Part shown: positions 1-6,619 of the stretch, one piece after another
Layout: every line of letters begins with the position of its first letter
How positions within the stretch are numbered: the stretch's first letter is position 1
Origin: Tissierellaceae bacterium
GTDB taxonomy: Bacteria; Bacillota; Clostridia; Tissierellales; Tissierellaceae
Length of the DNA stretch: 7,225 nt
Assembly: GCA_029264075.1 (NCBI GenBank)
Contig: JARICQ010000078.1
Span: forward strand, 1-7,225
Reading direction: 5' to 3'
The notes under the pieces: model-generated
The model's database searches: none
Told to the model about the DNA's origin: nothing
The model's input: the letters and a program-made list of their open reading frames with translations, nothing else
Translations under genes and position numbers: made by a program

Positions 1-1213
1 CTTCCAAGGCCCCTGTAATAGCAGGAAGCATGGCTGCTACAAGCAGAGGATTGACTCCTACAGCTGCTAAGGCCCCTATTATTCCCGTTCCAAATATAGC
101 TATTTGTGAAGATCCAGGTAGTATCATCCCTAAGAATGTTGTAAATATAGGAAAGAATATAACTAGTTGTAATTTGGTCATATTAAAGGAATCTACATAT
201 TCTCCAAGTGAAGCTCCAACATTTGCATCTCCAAATAAATTTGATATACAGTAGGCAAAATAAACAGTTGCTGCTACTGGTGTTATTTGGCTTACTCCCT
301 TTTTAAATAAATTAAATACAGTTTTAAAGGTCAGTCCACCTTTTATATTATTCTTGCTTATAATTAAAGAATATATAGCCGCAATGCCTGGAGTGAAGAG
401 TATAACAGAAGATGAAAATGCCTTTGCACCTTCTTCACCAAGTCTTGATAAAATAAAGGTATCATTGAATCTAAAGTCTAAATATAGGGGTATAAATATA
501 ATCAATGGAACAAGTAAAGCCTTCCATCCCCTCTTAAGTGTATCTCTCATCTTAGGAATTTCTTCTTTTGGAACTGGAGACACTTTATAGGCCCTACAAA
601 ACAAATAAAGAGTTAAAAACCTTTGAAGTATGAAGACTATTCCAACTCCCCATACTGCCATCCAAAATGTCGATAAGTCGTATTTTCCAGGAAAAATTAT
701 ATCCAAGGCTCCAAATGCTAGGAGTATGGTCCCTGAAGGTGGAATCATAGGCCCTAGGGAACTTGCAGACATTTCAACTGTCGCTGCAAGTGCCCTGGGG
801 AAATTTGTCCTTACCATGGTGGGAATAGTAAATACTCCTGTTGCAGCAACATTTCCAGGTCCCGTCCCTGAAAGCGACGCCATGAAAGTACTAGCTATCA
901 AGCTCACATAACCTGCCCCACCTTTGAATCTTCCTACTATAGAAAGAACAAAATCTATAATTACATCGACCACATCGGTTTGCCCAAAGATAAAGGCTAG
1001 GGACATGAATGCAACTATAGCGTAAAAAAGAGTATTTGTTGAAGGCTTTATAAGATAATATAAAAAATTATCAACTTGACCAAGTATAAATATCATCACT
1101 ACAAATCCTATAAACATCGCTTCATAAATAGGCCTCTTTAAAAAAATAAATACTATTACGATGGTAATAAGTAATACAAATAAATATATTAATTCAATTG
1201 GTATACCTGCCAT
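1..1213 (-). CDS. TRAP-type transporter large permease (DctM-like), 3' end beyond window
   Basis: The reverse strand reads open for 404 codons from an ATG at 1213 to the left edge with no stop. The protein is almost entirely hydrophobic helices. The family signature is clear: a GGAGYVSLIAS stretch (residues 98-108), then SGTGPGNVAATG (115-126) running into a TIPTM stretch, and PMIPPSG (155-161). This matches the helical-hairpin region of the large membrane subunit of TRAP transporters, which import organic acids and similar solutes using an ion gradient and a periplasmic or lipoprotein binding protein. A second-half motif, LPGSSQIAIFGTG, lies around residues 372-384, and the matching second proline motif should fall just past the edge. 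GAGG sits 6 nt before the ATG. The Ere-like gene lies 48 nt upstream, probably in the same transcript. No small (DctQ) or binding (DctP) subunit gene is visible; they may lie beyond the edge. Substrate is unknown. The family call is firm, the subfamily less so. Confidence 0.85.
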   Translation of the reverse strand, partial: MAGIPIELIYLFVLLITIVIVFIFLKRPIYEAMFIGFVVMIFILGQVDNFLYYLIKPSTNTLFYAIVAFMSLAFIFGQTDVVDVIIDFVLSIVGRFKGGAGYVSLIASTFMASLSGTGPGNVAATGVFTIPTMVRTNFPRALAATVEMSASSLGPMIPPSGTILLAFGALDIIFPGKYDLSTFWMAVWGVGIVFILQRFLTLYLFCRAYKVSPVPKEEIPKMRDTLKRGWKALLVPLIIFIPLYLDFRFNDTFILSRLGEEGAKAFSSSVILFTPGIAAIYSLIISKNNIKGGLTFKTVFNLFKKGVSQITPVAATVYFAYCISNLFGDANVGASLGEYVDSFNMTKLQLVIFFPIFTTFLGMILPGSSQIAIFGTGIIGALAAVGVNPLLVAAMLPAITGALE

Positions 1214-1261
1214 AATATTCCTCACTTTCTTTTCTTATTTTTATCTATTTTATCACCTTTA

Positions 1262-2401
1262 TTAAATTATTTCAAATCCTTTCATCTCTTCAGAGCCATT
1301 GATAATTAGTAGATACTGAAAATAATCAGTAGTTATACCTTCTTCTGGGAATTTATGTGCCAAGGGCCAGACCAAGCTCTTGTCAAACGGAGAATTCTCT
1401 CCATTTAATTTCAATAGAGTGTACTTGTTGCCTATGAAGTTTTCAGATCCTATCACCGATAGGTCCAGGGTATCTATGGAGCTTACATAGTTTCTTCTCC
1501 TTGTTGGATATAGGTATCTAGAGTCTGTATAGGCATAGGCTATTGATAGTACTTTATTTTTAAATTTAGATCCTTCTTCACTTAAAAAAGCTCCAAACCA
1601 ATTTTCATAAGGAAATCCTCTTTGAAAAATATGTGAAAGTCCAATCTGACCAAAGTGCTTATCGTCTTTTAAATATTTAGAAATACTCAAAAAGTTCTCA
1701 TGCATCTTTTTATCCCTAACCCCATTGAAATTGTTGCTGGAATAAACCTCAAATCTATTTAATAGATTATTGCTTATATGCTTTATTTTAAAGTATTCTT
1801 CTCCAAGCTGATCCTTATATAGACTTTCATTTTCTGCCAAATCTCTTTTTATATCTTTAGCAATCTCTTCAAGTTTTTCATCTGAAATATCATCTACTTG
1901 AGATAATTCTATATATTCATTTACTCTTTTAAGTTTATTTTTATCTTTTGTGACATGTCCTATATATTTGAAGGCATTTTTTGGCTGGTGCTCTATATCT
2001 ATTCCAACAATATATATCCTATCCTCTTTAGATAGTTTGTTGTTGAATTTATACAGCTGCCTCCAGTGGTCATATTCATCCATATTCCACGCATCAGTAC
2101 CCTTGAGAGCCTTGTAAATATCCTTTAAAATCTCTTCATCTCCACTTTGTAAATATTCATTTAAAAAGCAAGTCATGCTATACGGAAGTTCAGAAAGATA
2201 GTATTTAAAATTTGTCTTTCTTTTAAAATACTCTAAAAACTTCATCTTAAGATCTACATTTGCATGGACCCCATGATTTTCACCAAGTAAAAATAAGATA
2301 TTCTCATCTAGGTCGCTCTCTAAGATTTTCAGATCTTCTATATGTTCTACATCATAATCAATAACGCTGCTATTTAATTTGAAGTAATTTTTCATATCCA
2401 T
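1262..2401 (-). CDS. Erythromycin-esterase-family (Ere/Tiki-like) hydrolase of unknown substrate
   Basis: This encodes 379 aa with no signal peptide or membrane segment, so it is probably cytoplasmic. The N-terminal half has LGENHG (residues 39-44), equivalent to the GExTHG active-site loop of Ere enzymes, with Glu41 and His43 as likely catalytic residues. It is followed by an amphipathic region resembling the Ere segment K-x(3)-LxEY, a conserved Glu71, and NEYLQSGDEEIL (81-92). Further matches are VGIDIEH (132-138), RDKKMHEN (229-236; compare the RDxxMxxN signature) and a C-terminal His257 in GLSHIFQ. EreA and EreB hydrolyse the macrolide lactone, but many family members have unknown substrates, so I do not call this a resistance gene. 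The AAGGAG motif lies 14 nt before the ATG at 2401, longer than ideal. An in-frame TGA lies three codons upstream, so the protein cannot extend further except by a rare ATT. A second ATG at codon 3 has even worse spacing. TATA-rich hexamers at 2450-2457 could be its -10, without a good -35. It probably leads an operon with the TRAP permease. Confidence 0.8.
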   Translation of the reverse strand: MDMKNYFKLNSSVIDYDVEHIEDLKILESDLDENILFLLGENHGVHANVDLKMKFLEYFKRKTNFKYYLSELPYSMTCFLNEYLQSGDEEILKDIYKALKGTDAWNMDEYDHWRQLYKFNNKLSKEDRIYIVGIDIEHQPKNAFKYIGHVTKDKNKLKRVNEYIELSQVDDISDEKLEEIAKDIKRDLAENESLYKDQLGEEYFKIKHISNNLLNRFEVYSSNNFNGVRDKKMHENFLSISKYLKDDKHFGQIGLSHIFQRGFPYENWFGAFLSEEGSKFKNKVLSIAYAYTDSRYLYPTRRRNYVSSIDTLDLSVIGSENFIGNKYTLLKLNGENSPFDKSLVWPLAHKFPEEGITTDYFQYLLIINGSEEMKGFEII

Positions 2402-2481
2402 ATCAATTCAACAAACTCCTTATTCTTTATTTATATTTAATAATCTTATTTTATATACCCATAAAAACTTAAACTACCCTT

Positions 2482-2511
2482 ATGATTAAAATAATATTAT
2501 ATAGGTATAAT
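2482..2511 (+). promoter_or_regulatory. Probable sigma-A promoter of mgtA
   Basis: A perfect TATAAT lies at 2506-2511. The best -35 match is ATGATT at 2482-2487 (TGA core, 3 of 6 matches) with an 18-bp spacer, so the -10 carries most of the support. Transcription would start near 2518, giving a leader of about 40 nt before the TTG start. An ATG at 2482 that would lengthen the ATPase by 26 residues is upstream of this start point and would not be transcribed from it. Confidence 0.6.
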
Positions 2512-2530
2512 ACTCTATGTAAACATATAG

Positions 2531-2542
2531 TTAGATATCTAA
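2531..2542. promoter_or_regulatory. Perfect 12-bp palindrome in mgtA leader, candidate operator
   Basis: TTAGATATCTAA is its own reverse complement. It lies just after the predicted transcription start (about 2518) and ends 5 nt before the GGAGG ribosome binding site. This is a typical place for a repressor to block transcription. With no loop it is unlikely to act as an RNA hairpin. In such AT-rich DNA a 12-bp palindrome can occur by chance, so the operator role is inference. Confidence 0.35.
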
Positions 2543-2547
2543 TATTT

Positions 2548-2552
2548 GGAGG
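2548..2552 (+). promoter_or_regulatory. Ribosome binding site deciding the TTG start of mgtA
   Basis: GGAGG lies 7 nt upstream of TTG at 2560-2562, the ideal distance. No comparable site precedes the ATG at 2482. This motif and the promoter position fix the translation start at 2560. Confidence 0.85.
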
Positions 2553-2559
2553 TGTAGTT

Positions 2560-5202
2560 TTGGAAAAAAAGAATGTAGGTAACTTAAATCTAGAGCAGGA
2601 GATTAAGAGAAACTTACAAGAAATGGCTAACAAAGAAATTGAAGATGTATACAAAGATTTAGATACATCTATAGAAGGTTTAGATCAGAAGGAAGCAGCT
2701 AAGAGGCTTGAAGATCATGGATTAAATGAGATTGTCTATGAAAAAAGAAAGCCTTGGTATATGTATCTACTTAGATCATTTTTAGATCCTTTTATACTGA
2801 TTTTACTTTTTATAGTATTTGTATCTTATTTCACAGATGTAGCTTTTGCACCTGCCGCAGAAAAAAGCTATGTGACGATTCTTATCATATCTATTTTAAT
2901 AGCTATAAGCGTTACGCTTAGATTTACTCAGGAATATAAATCTCAAATAACAGCTGATAATTTAAAGGAATTAGTTCACAATACCACAGCTATTAAGAGA
3001 GATGGAAAAGATCCAGAGGAAATAGACATGAAAAAGGTAGTTCCTGGAGATATAATCAGACTGGCAGCGGGAGATTTGATACCTGCTGATATGAGGATCA
3101 TATCTTGTACTGACCTCTTTATAAGTCAATCTTCTCTAACTGGTGAATCAGAACCCGTGGAGAAATTCCCAGATAATAGGGACTCTGACGAGAATGAAAA
3201 TGTAGCTGATATAGACAATATAGCTCTTATGGGGACTATTGTCGTCAGTGGATCTGCTATAGGAGTAGTTGTAAGGACTGGAAACAACTCTTACTTTGGA
3301 TCCATAGCAAAATCAATTGCAAAAGATGTTGGTGAAACAAGCTTTGAAGAAGGTGTTCGAAGTGTAAGTGTTCTTCTTATTAAGTTTATGTTTGTAATGG
3401 TTCCGATTGTATTTTTAATCAATGGTATCACTAAGGGCGACTGGCTATCAGCACTTCTATTTTCAATATCTATAGCAGTAGGACTTACTCCAGAGATGCT
3501 TCCAACCCTAGTATCTACAAACCTAGCAAAGGGTGCAGTTTCTCTTTCTGAAAAGCAAATTATAATTAAGAGATTAAATTCAATTCAAAACTTTGGAGCT
3601 ATGGATATACTCTGTACCGATAAAACTGGTACCCTTACTGAAGACAAGATAATCCTTGAAAGTTATTTAAATGTTTCAGGAAAAGAAGATAAAAATGTAC
3701 TGATACATGGATATTTAAATAGTTTCCACCAAACAGGTTTGAAAAACCTACTAGACAAGGCAGTTATTAAAAGAGGAGACAACACAGGCATAGAAGATGA
3801 GGTTTCTGTGTACAAAAAAATAGATGAAATTCCATTTGATTTCAGAAGAAGAAGAATGTCTGTAGTAGTTAAGGATGAAAGCGGAAAAAGAAAACTAATT
3901 ACAAAAGGTGCTGCAGAAGAAATGTTATCTATTTGTAGCAAAGTACAAATAAATGGAGACATCATTGACTTGACAGATGAAATAAATGAGAAAATAATGT
4001 CTATGGTCTATGAGTTAAATGAAGAAGGTATGAGAGTTTTAGCAATAGCAACTAAGAGCGATGTTCCAGATGAAACTAAATTTGGAGTAGCCGACGAATG
4101 TGAAATGACCCTGATAGGATATATGGGCTTTTTAGACCCACCAAAAGAATCTTCTATATCAGCTATCAAAGCCTTATATGCTCATGGTTTAGATGTAAAG
4201 GTATTGACTGGTGACAATGATATAGTTACTAAGAAAATAGCAAAAGATGTAGGTATTCCAATAAACAATGTACTCCTTGGAACAGATATAGAAAGCATCT
4301 CAGATGAAGAGCTTTATACACTAGCTTCCAAATCTAGTATACTCGCTAAACTTTCTCCAACACAGAAGGAAAGAGTTATCCGTGTACTTCAAGAAAATGA
4401 GCATGTGGTAGGGTTTTTAGGCGATGGTATAAATGATGCACAGGCTTTAAAGCAAGCAGATGTTGGTATATCAGTTGATACAGCTGTTGATATAGCTAAG
4501 GAATCTGCCGATATAATAATGCTTGAAAAAGATTTAAATGTATTAGAAGAAGGAGTTATAGAAGGAAGAAGAGTATTTGGTAATATAAATAAATATATTA
4601 AGATAACAGCAAGTTCGAACTTTGGAAATATATTTAGTGTATTGATAGCTAGTGCATTTTTACCCTTCCTGCCTATGCTACCTATACAGCTTCTTATACA
4701 AAATTTATTGTATAGCATATCTCAAATATCAATACCTTGGGACAATATGGATGAAGAATATTTGAGAAAACCCCAACAATGGGATGCAAGTGAAATAAGA
4801 AAGTTTATGATCTATATTGGGCCTATAAGCTCCATATTTGATATAGTTACATTTGCAGTAATGTGGTTTGTATTTGATGCAAATAGTATAGAAAATATGG
4901 CTTTATTCCAATCAGGCTGGTTTGTAGTAGGCCTACTTACTCAGACACTTATAGTTCATATGATAAGGACTAGGAAGATACCATTTGTACAAAGTATTGC
5001 CTCAGCTCCTGTTCTTATAATGACCGCTGTAATCATGATTGCAGGTATTATTATACCATTTACAGGTTTTGGTGCCTTTATCAATCTTGTACCACTCCCT
5101 CCAACTTATTTCTTGTGGCTAATTGGAATATTAATATCCTATTCGATTTTAACGGAAATAACAAAGAGATGGTATATAAGCAAATTCGACAGCTGGATTT
5201 AA
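2560..5202 (+). CDS. mgtA: Magnesium-translocating P-type ATPase MgtA
   Basis: This is an 880-aa ATP-driven Mg2+ importer of the cytoplasmic membrane (P3B/MgtA class), close to the roughly 900 aa of enterobacterial MgtA. Domains in order: a soluble N-terminal cation-ATPase segment (about 25-65); transmembrane helices 1-2 (about 68-124); an actuator domain with TGES (194-197); TM4 with PEMLP (311-315); the phosphorylation motif DKTGT with acceptor Asp354; the nucleotide-binding domain with KGA (449-451); the hinge GDGIND (621-626); then C-terminal helices beginning near ASSNFGN (684-690). The TM6 region QNLLY (714-718) followed by SQISIPWDN is diagnostic of MgtA and not of Ca2+ pumps. Much of the sequence from the phosphorylation site on recalls E. 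coli MgtA nearly residue for residue. TTG at 2560 is chosen as start because GGAGG lies 7 nt before it and the promoter -10 lies inside the longer reading frame. One oddity is Gln628 where P-type ATPases usually have Pro (GDGxNDxPAL). The leader is too short for an M-box riboswitch. The gene is probably monocistronic and ends at an inverted-repeat terminator. Confidence 0.96.
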   Translation: MEKKNVGNLNLEQEIKRNLQEMANKEIEDVYKDLDTSIEGLDQKEAAKRLEDHGLNEIVYEKRKPWYMYLLRSFLDPFILILLFIVFVSYFTDVAFAPAAEKSYVTILIISILIAISVTLRFTQEYKSQITADNLKELVHNTTAIKRDGKDPEEIDMKKVVPGDIIRLAAGDLIPADMRIISCTDLFISQSSLTGESEPVEKFPDNRDSDENENVADIDNIALMGTIVVSGSAIGVVVRTGNNSYFGSIAKSIAKDVGETSFEEGVRSVSVLLIKFMFVMVPIVFLINGITKGDWLSALLFSISIAVGLTPEMLPTLVSTNLAKGAVSLSEKQIIIKRLNSIQNFGAMDILCTDKTGTLTEDKIILESYLNVSGKEDKNVLIHGYLNSFHQTGLKNLLDKAVIKRGDNTGIEDEVSVYKKIDEIPFDFRRRRMSVVVKDESGKRKLITKGAAEEMLSICSKVQINGDIIDLTDEINEKIMSMVYELNEEGMRVLAIATKSDVPDETKFGVADECEMTLIGYMGFLDPPKESSISAIKALYAHGLDVKVLTGDNDIVTKKIAKDVGIPINNVLLGTDIESISDEELYTLASKSSILAKLSPTQKERVIRVLQENEHVVGFLGDGINDAQALKQADVGISVDTAVDIAKESADIIMLEKDLNVLEEGVIEGRRVFGNINKYIKITASSNFGNIFSVLIASAFLPFLPMLPIQLLIQNLLYSISQISIPWDNMDEEYLRKPQQWDASEIRKFMIYIGPISSIFDIVTFAVMWFVFDANSIENMALFQSGWFVVGLLTQTLIVHMIRTRKIPFVQSIASAPVLIMTAVIMIAGIIIPFTGFGAFINLVPLPPTYFLWLIGILISYSILTEITKRWYISKFDSWI

Positions 5203-5214
5203 TTTAAAAATTTT

Positions 5215-5278
5215 AAATGCTCTCCTTTATTAACAGATACTTCTTTACTTAATCTGCATAATCTAGGAGAGCATTTTT
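5215..5278. terminator. Inverted repeat between convergent genes, likely bidirectional terminator
   Basis: Perfect 12-bp arms, AAATGCTCTCCT (5215-5226) and AGGAGAGCATTT (5265-5276), flank a 38-nt interior. The plus-strand copy runs into TTTTT-A-TTT, a reasonable termination tract. The minus-strand copy runs into an A/T mix with a later TTTTT. The interior can itself pair: TTAT (5227-5230) with ATAA (5258-5261), and CAGAT (5234-5238) with ATCTG (5252-5256). The result is a long, interrupted hairpin and not a compact one. It lies 12 nt after the mgtA stop and 31 nt after the end of the convergent hydrolase gene, which fits a shared terminator. Confidence 0.75.
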
Positions 5279-5309
5279 ATTTAATCTTCAATTATCTAAA
5301 ATTAATCTA

Positions 5310-6059
5310 TCACTTCCTACATTCATCTATAAAGGAGAGGAATAGTTTTAAATAGACTTCATCTTTTTCTATCATGGCCTCTGGATGCCACTGGACTGCA
5401 ACTACAAACCTATCTCCTTCAAGTTCAATACCTTCAGCCAGACCATCTTCTGCCATCATACTAGCTACTAGTCCTCTTCCTAAATCCTTTACACCCTGAT
5501 GGTGAAAACTATTTACTCCCATTTTCTCTCTAGAAAATATTTTTCCCAATTTACTTTCTCTTTGGATTTGAACTTGGTGTGAGGGATAAAATTTAGGAAA
5601 TATGGAGAGGCTATGATTGAATCCACCCTTCATTTGACTTTCTAAATCTTGATATAGGGTCCCACCAGCTATAATATTAATTAGCTGCAGGCCCCTACAG
5701 ATACCCAAAATAGGTATCTCTGTATCATATAACACTCTCTTGCAAAGCTCAATTTCATGCCGGCTTCTAAATGGGTTTACATTTCCCAACTTCTTATCTG
5801 GGTTTTCACCATAGTCATAAGGATCAATATCTGATCCTCCAGTAAATATTATTCCATCCAAACTCTTTACAAACTCCCAAATAGAATCTAGATCATCCAC
5901 AACTGGAATAATTATCGGGGTGCCCCCTGCCAATTCCACTGCCTTTACATAGTCACCAGCTAATAGTTGCCAGTCTTGACCCCTAAATCCTAAATCTGAT
6001 ATATCTCCTATTTGATCATTGAAAGAATGATTTATACATACACCTATTATTGGTCTCAT
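5310..6059 (-). CDS. Gamma-glutamyl-gamma-aminobutyrate hydrolase-like protein (peptidase C26)
   Basis: This 249-aa cytoplasmic enzyme has the class I glutamine amidotransferase fold used as a stand-alone hydrolase. Family landmarks in order: N-terminal RPIIGV; DGIIFTGGSDIDP (68-80); the nucleophile elbow GICRGLQ with catalytic Cys121 (119-125); a FNHS segment (147-150); VNSFHHQGVKDLG (182-194); and QWHPE with the rest of the triad, His225 and Glu227. Length matches PuuD-type enzymes of about 250 aa, which cleave gamma-glutamyl amides such as gamma-glutamyl-GABA to glutamate plus amine. No other putrescine-pathway gene is visible, so the exact substrate is open and I give no symbol. GGAG lies 7 nt before the ATG. 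The small cysteine-rich protein gene ends 46 nt upstream on the same strand with no terminator between, so the two are probably co-transcribed. The divergent neighbour beyond is hutG, another enzyme that produces glutamate. Confidence 0.9.
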   Translation of the reverse strand: MRPIIGVCINHSFNDQIGDISDLGFRGQDWQLLAGDYVKAVELAGGTPIIIPVVDDLDSIWEFVKSLDGIIFTGGSDIDPYDYGENPDKKLGNVNPFRSRHEIELCKRVLYDTEIPILGICRGLQLINIIAGGTLYQDLESQMKGGFNHSLSIFPKFYPSHQVQIQRESKLGKIFSREKMGVNSFHHQGVKDLGRGLVASMMAEDGLAEGIELEGDRFVVAVQWHPEAMIEKDEVYLKLFLSFIDECRK

Positions 6060-6105
6060 CTTATCGCTCCTTTTATAGTAATATTTAAAATTATAAATTT
6101 AATCC

Positions 6106-6390
6106 TTAGTTTTGTAATTTCCTAGTGTTAAATCTACTTCGAATCATTTTATATGCTTCCTTGTCTTTCTTTTTCAAACTAATTTTTCTTCCCAATTTTT
6201 TACTACAATTTGGGCAAACTAAATCATTGGAAAAAACAATAGAAGACTCTACAATCCTTTCTATGTACATCCTAAGTAAATTCCCCTTTCCTAATTTTTG
6301 GTATTTGGCGATATCAGTCTTACAGTATCCACAGGATATCATCAGCATATGACTTCCCTTTACCTTTTTATAATTAGGATTTACTTGCAT
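6106..6390 (-). CDS. Small zinc-ribbon-like protein, function unknown
   Basis: I do not recognise a named family for this 94-aa protein. It has two cysteine pairs, CGYC (Cys20, Cys23) and CPNC (Cys59, Cys62), separated by 35 residues, the usual arrangement of a four-Cys zinc ribbon. The C-terminal third is strongly basic (KKLGRKISLKKKDKEAYK, 64-81, then a RSRFNTRK stretch), compatible with RNA or DNA binding; that is inference. A GGGGAG site lies 6 nt before the ATG at 6390. A second possible start, the ATG at 6348 (codon 15), also has a purine-rich GGGA upstream and would give 80 aa keeping all four cysteines. Its own promoter is visible upstream (TATAAT on the minus strand, 17-bp spacer), and the C26 hydrolase follows 46 nt downstream. 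The good start signals, promoter and intact cysteine pairs argue that it is a real gene. A 75-codon frame on the opposite strand at 6125-6352 is its shadow. Confidence 0.8.
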   Translation of the reverse strand: MQVNPNYKKVKGSHMLMISCGYCKTDIAKYQKLGKGNLLRMYIERIVESSIVFSNDLVCPNCSKKLGRKISLKKKDKEAYKMIRSRFNTRKLQN

Positions 6391-6452
6391 TCAATACTCC
6401 CCTCTCTAGTTTTATTTTTTATGAAATCTATTTTATAAAATTTATTAAGCTT

Positions 6453-6481
6453 ATTATACTATATTTGCAAGAACTTGTTGA
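6453..6481 (-). promoter_or_regulatory. Probable sigma-A promoter of the zinc-ribbon/C26 hydrolase unit
   Basis: Reading the minus strand, TCAACA (6481-6476; 4 of 6 matches to TTGACA) is followed after exactly 17 bp by a perfect TATAAT (6458-6453). The start of transcription would fall near 6446, about 55 nt before the ATG at 6390. Confidence 0.65.
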
Positions 6482-6515
6482 GCTTATATTTAAAAACCAT
6501 CATTTTAAATCATTA

Positions 6516-6534
6516 CTCATTTATGAGAGTCTCA
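6516..6534. promoter_or_regulatory. Two overlapping palindromes between divergent promoters, candidate operator
   Basis: CTCAT-TT-ATGAG (6516-6527) overlaps TGAGA-G-TCTCA (6524-6534), giving three related CTCAT/TGAGA half-sites in 19 bp. They sit between the -35 of the leftward promoter (6476-6481) and the -35 of the rightward hutG promoter (6551-6556). A regulator bound here could act on either or both. The binding protein is not identifiable, and the role is inference from position and symmetry. Confidence 0.35.
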
Positions 6535-6550
6535 ATTCTTTATATTTACT

Positions 6551-6579
6551 TTCATAAGCATGGTGTAATTGGGTATAAT
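6551..6579 (+). promoter_or_regulatory. Probable sigma-A promoter of hutG
   Basis: TTCATA (6551-6556; 4 of 6 matches to TTGACA), a 17-bp spacer and a perfect TATAAT (6574-6579). Transcription would start near 6586, giving a leader of about 34 nt that carries AAAGGAG at 6607-6613, 6 nt before the ATG. Confidence 0.7.
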
Positions 6580-6619
6580 ATAAGTAGTCAAAAAAATATT
6601 TAATTTAAAGGAGATATCG

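Noticed and set aside
30..911. Three plus-strand open frames (30-254, 354-590, 630-911)
   Set aside because: They lie antisense inside the TRAP permease gene, which has clear family motifs and is open throughout on the minus strand. None has a ribosome binding site or recognisable protein.
1262..2401. Calling the Ere-like gene a macrolide resistance determinant
   Set aside because: Only family-level motifs are visible; most members of this family have other or unknown substrates, and there is no resistance or mobile-element context.
2402..2559. M-box or other magnesium riboswitch upstream of mgtA
   Set aside because: The predicted leader is only about 40 nt and the whole intergenic space is under 160 nt, shared with a divergent gene. 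I see no set of stems of the kind expected.
2469..2654. Minus-strand 61-codon frame across the mgtA promoter and N-terminus
   Set aside because: It overlaps the promoter, ribosome binding site and first codons of mgtA on the opposite strand, and its product shows no recognisable motif.
3663..4718. Two minus-strand frames (3663-3965 and 4389-4718) inside mgtA
   Set aside because: Shadows of the ATPase coding sequence; the true frame holds every P-type ATPase motif.
6125..6352. Plus-strand 75-codon frame opposite the zinc-ribbon gene
   Set aside because: The minus-strand frame has a strong ribosome binding site, a promoter and two CxxC pairs; the plus-strand frame has none of these.
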